Assembly (NCBI RefSeq): GCF_036378875.1
Contig: NZ_DASUVO010000073.1
Span: forward strand, 186,001 to 250,000
Reading direction: 5' to 3'
Source of the DNA: Actinophytocola sp036378875
Lineage (GTDB): Bacteria; Actinomycetota; Actinomycetes; Mycobacteriales; Pseudonocardiaceae
Length of the DNA: 64,000 nt
The notes under the pieces: model-generated
Told to the model about the DNA's origin: nothing
Databases searched by the model: none
The model's input: only the letters and a program-made list of their open reading frames with translations
Part shown: one piece after another, positions 50,325 to 58,338 of the stretch
How positions within the stretch are numbered: position 1 is the first letter of the stretch
How the letters are laid out: each line of letters begins with the position of its first letter
Translations under genes and position numbers: made by a program

Positions 50325-51798
50325 GGACACCTTCCCCCACGTTGAAGACCTCCGCACGATAGGCGGCGAGGATCTGCTTGCGTTTCGGCTTGAACTGCGA
50401 GGTCAGCAGACCGTTGTCGATGCTGAACCCCCGGTGCGCCACGACCACCCGGCTGATCTGCTCGTCGTGGCCGAACGTGGCGTTGGCGCTGGCGAGCTGG
50501 GCGGCGATGGCAGCCTCGTCGGCGGGTTCCGTCGCCGGCGAGACCACCGCGACGAGCTGGGTCTGCAGTGGACAGAACAGCACGCACTCGGCGATCGCGG
50601 GGCTCTGCTTCATGTGTTCCTCGAGCGGGCGCACGATGATCTTCTTGCCGTTGCCGAGAACGATCACGTCGTCGGCGCGCCCGAGGATGAACAGGTAGCC
50701 GTCCTCGTCGAGGTGTCCGAGGTCGCCGGTGCGCACCAGCCCATCCGGCCCGAACACGCGCTCGGACTCGCCGGGTGGCGCGTACTCGTAGCGCACGTTG
50801 ACCGGGTGCTCGCTGCGGATGCTGATCAGCCCGTCCTCGTCGAGGAGCACCTGCTTGCCGGGCAACACCTTCCCGACGCTACCGGGCCGGTGCGCACCAG
50901 GATGGTTCTTGCTGACGATGCACGTCTCGTTGAGCCCGTATCCTTCGTAGACCGGCAGACCGAGATCGGTGAAGAACCGCAACGTCGTGGCCGCGGCCGG
51001 CGCCGAACCCGTCCACAGATAGCGGATCCGGTCACCGAACAGCTGGCGGGCGGCCTTGCCGTGGTCGGGCTTCGCCTCGATGTGCTTGCGAGCCGTCTCG
51101 TAGAACGCGGGAACGCCCATCACCACGGTGGGCTCGGCACGTCGTAGTGCGGGGAACGCGGCCTCGTAGGTGCTGACCGTGACGTCGTGGCCGAACCGCA
51201 GCGCCGAGTAGATCCAGTACCGCTGTTGGAGCAGTGACAGCGGCAGGAACACGAACAGGTCGTCGTTCTTGCCGTGGTCGAACACCTGTTGCACGGCGGA
51301 GATGGAACCGTCGATGCTGCCCACGGTGGCCGCGATCGCCTTGGGCTCGCCGGTGCTGCCCGAGGTGAACTTCAGCGTCGTCACATCGTCCGGGTCGTAA
51401 CGGATGACGGGTGGCCGTCCGGTCGCCTCGTCGGCCAGCCGCCGAACCTCCGCGATCGGGATGAACTGGCCGTTCCGCGGCCGGTCGGTGAACAGCAGCT
51501 TCAGGTCGTACCGGGACGGCAACGAATCGTCCACGTCGAACTTTCCCGGCTCGAACCCGGCGGTGACCGCGCCGAGGCGCAGCGCAGCCAGATCCAGTAG
51601 CACCCACTCCAGGCAGTTGGCTGCCAGGATCCCGATCCGGTCGGCGCGCCGCACGCCGAGTCCGCGCAGTGCCACCGCGACCCGCCCGGCCATGTCGTAC
51701 AGGTCGGACAGGCTGATCGTCTCGTCGCCGTCGAGGCGGACGAACCGGATCCGACGGTTCTCCTCGGGTGGGTGCGCGAGGACGTGGTTGATGATCAC
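50314..51798 (-). CDS. AMP-forming acyl-ACP/CoA ligase
   Basis: 494 residues of the ANL superfamily. Signatures: TTLKFTSGSTGEPKAIAATVG (P-loop), VYEGYGLNETCIVSKNH, DGLVRTGDLGHLDEDGYLFILGR and the C-terminal Lys of LTSQFKPKRKQILAAY. It lacks condensation or carrier domains and resembles long-chain-type ligases. GTG 51798 overlaps the NRPS stop (GTGA). With the ACP it probably activates a free acid, perhaps hydrazinoacetate or an analogue, for carrier loading (inference from the triacsin-like gene order). Confidence 0.88.
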   Translation of the reverse strand: MIINHVLAHPPEENRRIRFVRLDGDETISLSDLYDMAGRVAVALRGLGVRRADRIGILAANCLEWVLLDLAALRLGAVTAGFEPGKFDVDDSLPSRYDLKLLFTDRPRNGQFIPIAEVRRLADEATGRPPVIRYDPDDVTTLKFTSGSTGEPKAIAATVGSIDGSISAVQQVFDHGKNDDLFVFLPLSLLQQRYWIYSALRFGHDVTVSTYEAAFPALRRAEPTVVMGVPAFYETARKHIEAKPDHGKAARQLFGDRIRYLWTGSAPAAATTLRFFTDLGLPVYEGYGLNETCIVSKNHPGAHRPGSVGKVLPGKQVLLDEDGLISIRSEHPVNVRYEYAPPGESERVFGPDGLVRTGDLGHLDEDGYLFILGRADDVIVLGNGKKIIVRPLEEHMKQSPAIAECVLFCPLQTQLVAVVSPATEPADEAAIAAQLASANATFGHDEQISRVVVAHRGFSIDNGLLTSQFKPKRKQILAAYRAEVFNVGEGVHAR

Positions 51799-54700
51799 GT
51801 GACACTCCCGATCCTGGCGGCCATCGCACGCACGGTCTCGACCTCGCGGAGCTGGTCGAGCGTGATCGAGACCCGGAACCGCTTGCGCACCCCGGCCAGG
51901 ATCCGGGCCGCCGCGATCGAGTCGCCGCCGAGCTCTCCGATCGTGGTGCCCACGTCCACGACGGGCATCTTGAGGACGCGCGCCCAGATCTCGGCGACGT
52001 CCTTCTCCAGCTCCGAGTCCGGTGCCGCCCCACCGGCCGCCCGCTCGGTCGGAGTGGACGCGATCAGCGCGGCACGGTCGACCTTTCCGTTGCGGTTCAG
52101 CGGAAGAGCTTCGTGCCACTCGATCGCGGCCGGGATCATGTAGTCGGGAAGGTGCTGGCGGAGGGCCTCGCGCACCTCCGAGTCGGACGGGCGATGCTCG
52201 GCGGTCGGCACGAGATGGGCCAGTAGCCGCGCGCCGGCGACGCCGTCCTGGCGGACGACGACGGCCTGGCGCACGGCTTCCAGGCCGACCAGGCGGGTCT
52301 CCACCTCGCCTGCCTCGATCCGGTAGCCGTTCACTTTGATCTGGAAGTCGGTCCGGCCCAGGATGTCGATGTCCCCGTTGGGCAGGTACCGGCCGAGATC
52401 ACCGGTGCGGTACAGGCGCTCGCCCCGGCGCTCGTCGTCGAGGAACCGCTCGGCGGTGCGGGCGTCGTCGTTCCAGTAGCCGCGGGCCAGTCCGGTGCCG
52501 GCGGCGCAGATCTCGCCGGGCACCCAGTCCGGGGTGTCGCAGCCGTCGGCGTCCACGACGTACGCGCGGTTGTTGGCGTTCGGCCGCCCGTAAGGGATGC
52601 TCCTGGTGCCGTCCTCGTCCACCCCGACCGGGTGCAGGATGTTCCAGATCGTGGTCTCGGTCGGCCCACCCAGCGAGATGATCTCCAGAGCGGGCTTGAG
52701 CTTGCGCAGCGTGGCGGGCAGCGTCGGCGGTATCCGGTCCCCGCTCATCATCACCAACCGCAGCGTGGCCAACGCCTCCGCACCGTCTACTTCGGCCTGG
52801 TCGTTCAGCAGCGCGACGATCGCCGGCACCGAGTTCCACACCGTGACCCCGGCCATGTCGCACAGCCGCAACCAGTGCGCCGCGTCGGTGGCCTTGTCGG
52901 CGTCCGGCAGGACGATCGCGGCGCCGGCCGACAACGCGCCGAACACGTCCCACGCGGACAGGTCGAAGTTGAACGCGCTGATGCCGAAGAACCGGTCGCC
53001 CGGCCCGATGCCGAACCGGCCGTTGCAGTCGGCCACCACGTTGGCCACGCTGCGCCGACTGACCATCACACCCTTGGGCTCGCCCGTGGTCCCCGAGGTG
53101 TACAGCACGTAGGCCAGATCATCCGACCCGGCTTCGGCGGCGACCCGACTGGTCACGGGCTCGGCTGGACGCCGCGCGTCCAGGGCGAGCGTGTCCCGCC
53201 CGTCGTCCGACCAGTCCACATTGGTCAGCACACAACGCACTCGCCCGTCGGTCAGCAGGTAGTTCCGGCGCTCGGCCGGGAGCGCGGCGTCGACCGGCAG
53301 GTACGCCGCCCCGGCGAGCACGGCGGCCAGGATGCCGATCACCTGCTCCGGTCCGCGCCGCATCACGAGGCCGACCAGTTCGTCGCGGCCGACCCCGCGT
53401 GCCCGCAACCAGGAGGCGGCGTGCAGGGCGTGGTCACACAGCTGCCGGTAGGTCAGCTCCCCGGTCTCGGTGATGATCGCGGGGGAGTCCGGCACCCGCT
53501 CGGCGTGCGCGAGGAAGGCGTCCAGCAGACCGGAGTCCGGCAGCTTCACCTCGGTGTCGTTGGCCGCGCGCCGCCGTTGCCGCTGGTCGGCCGGAAGCAG
53601 GTCGAACGTCGTCGCCGACCAGGCCGTCTCGTCGAGCAACGTCTCGAGCAGCGTTCGGTAACCGCCCACGAGCGCCTCGACGAGGTTCTCCGGGAACAGG
53701 CCGTCGACACTGTCGAACTGCACGACCAGCCCGCCGTGCTGCTCGAAGGCGAAGGCGTTGAGCCATACCTGGGGCGTCTGGCTGCACGTGTAGGTCTCCG
53801 GCCCGAACAGCTCAAGCGCCGAACCGTCCACATCGGAGCGCAGATAGCCGAGCGCGCTGTTGAAGGTGTAGGGCATCCGTGCTGTGCCGCCCCGGCGGGC
53901 CAGCTCGCGCAGTACCTCGATGCCGGAGAAGTGCCGGTTGTCGAGCTGGCGGCGCAGCCGCGCCTGCAGTTCACGCGCGCGATCGGCGAACCCGGCCGAC
54001 CGGTCGATGTCGAGCTCCACCAACATGGTCTCGGAGAAGTTGCCGATCGCCTCGACGATCCTCGGGTGGATCGGCGGGCGGTTGGCGAACGTCGTGTTGA
54101 GCGTGAACCGGGGCCCGGCGCCCCAGCGGGCCAGTGTCTCGGCGTAGCCGGCGAGCAGCATGGTCGTCGGGGTCACGTCCTCGGCGGCCGCCCTGGCCTT
54201 CAGCGCGGACCAGGCCGGGGCGGCCAACCGAACCGTGTGTTGCGTGAACCGAGGGCGGGTGATCGCCGCGGGATCCGTACACAGTGGAAGATCGGGATGT
54301 GGGGCGAGATCCGCCAGTCGTTCCAGCCAGTACGCCCGGGACCGGCGCGCCGGCGCCCGGTCCCGCGCCGCCTCCAGTGCCTCGACGTACGCCTGGAACG
54401 AGGCTTCCGGTTCCGGCCCGGCGTCCTCGCCGTTGTAGGCCCACCACCAGGCCTGGAAGAACAGGTACGCGCTGATCGCGTCCATGACCAGCCCGTCGGT
54501 GCTGATCTGCAGCACCATCCGGTCATCGAGGATGAGCACCGCCACGGCCAACAGTGGCGCCTGGTCGGCCGGCAGCACCCGGTGTGACCACGCCTCCCGC
54601 CGGGCGACACGCGCATCCGGAGACTGCCCACGCAGATCGACCCGTTCGATCCGGACGTCCACAGCGGACTCCTCGACCTGCCGGCCGTCCGAGGTGAACC

Positions 54701-55040
54701 GGGTCCGCAGCATCCCGTGGCGCGCCACCACCGAGTTCAGCGCCGCCTCGAGCCGGTCGAGATCCCAGCTGCCCTCGATCTCGTGGTAGATGTGGCTGGC
54801 CACGTTGCCGATCTCGAACAGCTCGCCCCTGCCGACGAGATAGGCCTTCTGCAGCTCGGTGAGCGCGAACCCGCCAGACGCGTCGAGGTGGGCGATCAGC
54901 TCCGCCTTATGCGCTTTGATCCGCCCGATCAACTCGGCGTCCATCCGCTCCTTGGGGCCCTGCAACCGAAGGTTCGAGTCGGCGGCGGTGATGGACAACC
55001 CGCGTTCCTCGATGTCACGCAGAATCTGTGGAACACTCAC
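51795..55040 (-). CDS. NRPS module: TubC docking, heterocyclisation (Cy), A (predicted Cys), T
   Basis: 1081 residues from GTG 55040, overlapping the synthetase stop. Residues ~1-55 are a TubC-type docking domain (VPQILRDIEERGLSITAADS, then ELIGRIKAHKAELIAHL). The next domain is Cy rather than C: DGLVMDAIS (DxxxxDxxS) at ~182-190 replaces HHxxxDG. The A domain has YTSGTTGEPKG (~647), SLGGPTETTIWN, YRTGDLGRYLPNGDIDILGR and the NRNGKVDRAAL Lys. By-eye specificity residues D-L-W-N-M-S-L-I-W-K agree at eight of ten with the known Cys code DLYNLSLIWK. The carrier has ELGGDSIAAARIL (Ser ~1041). It should add Cys and close a thiazoline. No TE is present, so the chain is passed on. Confidence 0.93.
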   Translation of the reverse strand: MSVPQILRDIEERGLSITAADSNLRLQGPKERMDAELIGRIKAHKAELIAHLDASGGFALTELQKAYLVGRGELFEIGNVASHIYHEIEGSWDLDRLEAALNSVVARHGMLRTRFTSDGRQVEESAVDVRIERVDLRGQSPDARVARREAWSHRVLPADQAPLLAVAVLILDDRMVLQISTDGLVMDAISAYLFFQAWWWAYNGEDAGPEPEASFQAYVEALEAARDRAPARRSRAYWLERLADLAPHPDLPLCTDPAAITRPRFTQHTVRLAAPAWSALKARAAAEDVTPTTMLLAGYAETLARWGAGPRFTLNTTFANRPPIHPRIVEAIGNFSETMLVELDIDRSAGFADRARELQARLRRQLDNRHFSGIEVLRELARRGGTARMPYTFNSALGYLRSDVDGSALELFGPETYTCSQTPQVWLNAFAFEQHGGLVVQFDSVDGLFPENLVEALVGGYRTLLETLLDETAWSATTFDLLPADQRQRRRAANDTEVKLPDSGLLDAFLAHAERVPDSPAIITETGELTYRQLCDHALHAASWLRARGVGRDELVGLVMRRGPEQVIGILAAVLAGAAYLPVDAALPAERRNYLLTDGRVRCVLTNVDWSDDGRDTLALDARRPAEPVTSRVAAEAGSDDLAYVLYTSGTTGEPKGVMVSRRSVANVVADCNGRFGIGPGDRFFGISAFNFDLSAWDVFGALSAGAAIVLPDADKATDAAHWLRLCDMAGVTVWNSVPAIVALLNDQAEVDGAEALATLRLVMMSGDRIPPTLPATLRKLKPALEIISLGGPTETTIWNILHPVGVDEDGTRSIPYGRPNANNRAYVVDADGCDTPDWVPGEICAAGTGLARGYWNDDARTAERFLDDERRGERLYRTGDLGRYLPNGDIDILGRTDFQIKVNGYRIEAGEVETRLVGLEAVRQAVVVRQDGVAGARLLAHLVPTAEHRPSDSEVREALRQHLPDYMIPAAIEWHEALPLNRNGKVDRAALIASTPTERAAGGAAPDSELEKDVAEIWARVLKMPVVDVGTTIGELGGDSIAAARILAGVRKRFRVSITLDQLREVETVRAMAARIGSVT

Positions 55041-57289
55041 GCGTGCACCGCCACCGTGTCGGGCACCACGCCGTTGTCGAGAAGTGTCGCGAGCTCCGCG
55101 ACGCTTCGAGAACCCATCAGCTCCTCGACCGTGATGTCGGCGCCGAGGTGCGCGGTGATCTGGTACTGCAGGGCGACCGCCTGCAACGACTCCATGCCGA
55201 GCCCGACGAGCGTCTTGTCGTCCACCCACTCGTTCTCCGGCAACCGAAGCGTCGACCGGACCAGTTCGGACAGCCAGGGCAGCAACGCCGATGGCTCGGG
55301 TCGGGCGCCGAAGAACACCTGGCCCGCCAGGTCGACACGGGTGCCGGCAGGCACCAATGGCACGGTGTGCGGCCACACGGCCGGCTCGGGCAGGCCCAGC
55401 GCGGCGGACAGCTTGCCGGCGAACCGGGGGATCACCGGTGCCGCACAGGTCGCCAACAACCGGGCCGCGGCCAGCTCCAGTGCGATCGCGGTGCGTGCCT
55501 CGTCCTTCCACTCCGGAATCTCGGCCATCGCGGCCTCCCGCGCGGCGAACGCGGTCGCGTCCGTCACGATGCCGGACAGGGCTTCCGCGGCCGCGTTGAG
55601 CGAGAACCCGTCCTGCCCGAGGCTTCCGGTCAGTGCCAGGCGGCGGGACTCCAGCCTGGCGAGGAAGGCGGTGTGCTCTGGCGTCCAGATGCCCGCGTCC
55701 GGCGCCTTCCCGCCGTAGTGCTTGTCGATGCGGGCTCCGAGGTCGTTGAGCCAGCGCTGCCAGCCGCCGACCAGCGTCTCCTGCGTGAACTCCTCGTAGG
55801 CGGCCAGCTCGAAGTTGGTGCCGCGGCCCTCCGGACGGGTCAGCGACAGGTAGAACCGCACCGCGTCCACGCTGTGCGGGCCCAGCACGTCCTTGCCCCA
55901 GACGGCATGCCGGCGGCTGGTGGAGAACTTGCTGCCGTCGAGCCGGTAGAACTCGTTCAGGTTGTAGTCGATGTCGGGGTGCCAGTCCGGGTACGCCAGC
56001 CGGTACATCGCCGGGCAGAAGATCGAGTGGTAGAAGGTGTTGTCGTAGCCGAGGAAGTGCACGATCTTCCAGTTCTCCCTCGGCGCGTCCGCACGCCAGT
56101 CCTCGCCGACGCGCCGGCCGATGGACTCGATCCCGTGCAGGAACCGGTAGGCCATGTCCACCCAGACCCAGATGACCTGACCATCCACTTCGGACTTTGG
56201 TGGCTCGACCCCCCACTCACCGGGATGGCTGATCGCCAGATCGATCCGGTCCCGCTGGAACACCCGGTTGGTCAGCTCCTTGACTCTCGCCGGTACCCGG
56301 CCGAGGTGGTGGTGCGTTTCGATGTCCGCACGCAGCTCGTGCAGTGCCAGCATGTAGCGGGTGATGTCGCCGACCCGAGGGGAGGCGTCGGAGGAGGTGG
56401 CCCTTGGTTCGGTGAGGTCGAAGGAGAAGTTGGGCTCTCCGCAGTCCTCGCACATGTTCCCGCTGGTGCCGTTGCCACACGTGGGGCAGCCACCGGAGAT
56501 GTCGCCCTCGTACAGGTAGCTCCCGTCCGCCCCGTCGAACAGTGCCGGCCCCTCGCGCGGCTCCACCAGTGGCGAGGCCGCCACCCGGGAGAAGAACGCC
56601 CGCAGGCCGTCGAGATAGGTCGGGTCCTGGTTGGACACCGTGTACTCGTGGACGTCGATGTCCATCATCCGGTGCGTGGCGAGGATCTCCGCGCTGTAGT
56701 GCGCCGCGGTCTCGGCAGGCGATCGACCCTCGCGCCTGGCGGTGCCGACGACCCAGCTCTGGAAGTCGTCACTGCCGGCGATGTGCCAGGCCCGCACGCC
56801 GTTCATCTGCTGGTAGCGGACGAACGCGTCGGCGCCGAGGTACGGCCCGGACAGGTGACCGAGGTGCAGGTCGCCGTTCGGGGTTGTCGGCGAGGAGAAC
56901 ACGAAGATCGGCCGCTGGTCGAACCGCCTGCGGTTGATCTCGCCCGCCTTGGGCACCGCGCGGTCGGTGTCCCGCCAGTAGAACGTGGCGAAGACCAGGT
57001 CGGTGTCCCCGGTGTTGTCCAGGTAGTGCGTCTCGAACGGCTCGAACTGCAGCACCATGCCGGGCTCGACCGGGCGGCGGCCTGCGTCGACGATCAACTC
57101 GCCCGTCCCGGCCACGATCACGAAGGTCTCGGTCTCGTCGTGCTGGTGCGGGTCGGAGTGGACGCCCGGTGCGACCCGGCCCCATGCGGCCCCGACCCCC
57201 ATCGACTCGACCGGGCCCATGTCGATGGCGCTCATGTCGATGCCGAAGGACTCCCGCAGCGCTTCGGCGGAGTAGGTGCTGATGATCAT
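55037..57289 (-). CDS. Hydrazine synthetase-type fusion: cupin - MetRS-like - carrier protein
   Basis: 750 residues from ATG 57289. Residues ~1-115 are a cupin with metal ligands His44, His48, His50, Glu54 (HSDPHQHDETE) and His88. Residues ~126-660 are a methionyl-tRNA-synthetase-like class I domain: PNGDLHLGHLSG (HIGH, ~142-145), a zinc knuckle CPTCG...MCEDCG, WVWVDMAYRF, and DGSKFSTSRR (KMSKS equivalent, ~451-460). Residues ~675-745 are a carrier domain, VGLGMESLQAVALQ, with Ser701. Cupin-MetRS fusions such as Spb40 and Tri27 join an amino acid to N6-hydroxylysine through an N-O ester that the cupin rearranges to an N-N bond. I know no description of a fused carrier. Overlaps neighbours at both ends. 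Confidence 0.93.
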   Translation of the reverse strand: MIISTYSAEALRESFGIDMSAIDMGPVESMGVGAAWGRVAPGVHSDPHQHDETETFVIVAGTGELIVDAGRRPVEPGMVLQFEPFETHYLDNTGDTDLVFATFYWRDTDRAVPKAGEINRRRFDQRPIFVFSSPTTPNGDLHLGHLSGPYLGADAFVRYQQMNGVRAWHIAGSDDFQSWVVGTARREGRSPAETAAHYSAEILATHRMMDIDVHEYTVSNQDPTYLDGLRAFFSRVAASPLVEPREGPALFDGADGSYLYEGDISGGCPTCGNGTSGNMCEDCGEPNFSFDLTEPRATSSDASPRVGDITRYMLALHELRADIETHHHLGRVPARVKELTNRVFQRDRIDLAISHPGEWGVEPPKSEVDGQVIWVWVDMAYRFLHGIESIGRRVGEDWRADAPRENWKIVHFLGYDNTFYHSIFCPAMYRLAYPDWHPDIDYNLNEFYRLDGSKFSTSRRHAVWGKDVLGPHSVDAVRFYLSLTRPEGRGTNFELAAYEEFTQETLVGGWQRWLNDLGARIDKHYGGKAPDAGIWTPEHTAFLARLESRRLALTGSLGQDGFSLNAAAEALSGIVTDATAFAAREAAMAEIPEWKDEARTAIALELAAARLLATCAAPVIPRFAGKLSAALGLPEPAVWPHTVPLVPAGTRVDLAGQVFFGARPEPSALLPWLSELVRSTLRLPENEWVDDKTLVGLGMESLQAVALQYQITAHLGADITVEELMGSRSVAELATLLDNGVVPDTVAVHA

Positions 57290-58332
57290 GCGTGGCTCCT
57301 CACCAGGTGCAGCAGGTCCGCGGCCTCCGACGCCATGGCGGGGGCGAGACGGTATCCGGAACCGTTGGCGGCGCCGGCAAAGACGATGCGTCCGTCGGAG
57401 TCGAGTGGCCGCACCCTCGGATCGCCGGTGCGGCTGTACGCGTCGCAGAACACCCGGCCGGAGGTGCAGCGCTCGGCCATCGCGGGAGCGTAGCCGCGCA
57501 GGTGCTCCCTGGCCTCGTCCAGGTCGCGGGCAAGCAGCCCACCGTCCACAGTGTCCGGATCGACGTCCCACTCGGTGCAGGTGTAGCTGTACAGCCAGTG
57601 TCCCCGCTGGCCGAGTGGCAGCAGGAACGCGTCCTCGTCCTGGAACACGACCACCTGGTCGTCGTCGGCCGGCGTCTGCTCGACGTGCAGCGCCACCACC
57701 TTCTTGACCCGGTTGCCCAGCGGGGCGAGCAGTTCACGCCACGCCGTCGCGGCCAGCCACGGCCCCGGTGCCAGCACCACCTGGTGGGCGACGAACGTCT
57801 CGCCGGTGCTCAGCCGCAGGGCCACCCCGTCCCGCCGCGCGTCGATGCCGTCGACTCGGACGCCCTCGCGCAGACCGATCCGGCCGCGTAACTGTGCGGC
57901 CAGAGCCTGGGTCAGCGCCTGCACGTCGGCGTACTGGCAGCCGACGCCGGTCCAGGCCTGCATCTGGTCGGGCAGCCGGATCCCGGGGACCTCGTCGGTT
58001 GGGGTCAGCCGCGCGCTCTCGAGGTAGACCTCGGCCAGCTTCGGCGCGCTGCCCGCCGCGGCAACGACGGACATACCGCGCTCGTGGATCGGCAGTGTGG
58101 GAGAGCCGGCCTTGAGCCGGGCGTAGTAGTCCTGGCTGTACTCGCTCATGCGGCGCACCCGGTCGGTCGAGCCACGCGGCAGGTGCAGGCCGGCCGAGCG
58201 CCGGCTGGCTCCGCCGCCGACGGCGTCGCGGTCGAACATGACGAGTGATGTCCCCGGCGCCCGGGCAATGACTTCGCGCGCGATCACGCACCCGACGATT
58301 CCGGCGCCGACGATCGCGATGTCGGCCTCCAT
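57286..58332 (-). CDS. FAD-dependent amine/amino-acid oxidase of the hydrazine cassette
   Basis: 348 residues, DAO/glycine oxidase family. N-terminal dinucleotide motif DIAIVGAGIVGCVIAREV, FAD ribose Asp in VMFDRD, SRRSAGLHLPRG, later VVLAPGPWLAATAW, and the C-terminal FAD seal RIVFAGAANGSGYRLAPAMA. In the s56-p1 and triacsin pathways an enzyme of this kind (Spb39, Tri26) oxidatively cleaves the lysine-linked hydrazine, releasing the hydrazino acid and 2-aminoadipate 6-semialdehyde. It lies between the N-hydroxylase and the synthetase, the same order as spb38-39-40, and overlaps the synthetase by four bases. Confidence 0.88.
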   Translation of the reverse strand: MEADIAIVGAGIVGCVIAREVIARAPGTSLVMFDRDAVGGGASRRSAGLHLPRGSTDRVRRMSEYSQDYYARLKAGSPTLPIHERGMSVVAAAGSAPKLAEVYLESARLTPTDEVPGIRLPDQMQAWTGVGCQYADVQALTQALAAQLRGRIGLREGVRVDGIDARRDGVALRLSTGETFVAHQVVLAPGPWLAATAWRELLAPLGNRVKKVVALHVEQTPADDDQVVVFQDEDAFLLPLGQRGHWLYSYTCTEWDVDPDTVDGGLLARDLDEAREHLRGYAPAMAERCTSGRVFCDAYSRTGDPRVRPLDSDGRIVFAGAANGSGYRLAPAMASEAADLLHLVRSHA

Positions 58333-58338
58333 GACCGA

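Noticed and set aside
55037..57289. Duplicate methionyl-tRNA synthetase for self-resistance
   Set aside because: The fused cupin and carrier domains and the N-hydroxylase/FAD neighbours fit hydrazine synthesis, not tRNA charging.
55028..57493. Long + strand open frame opposite the synthetase gene
   Set aside because: Antisense shadow with no recognisable domain.
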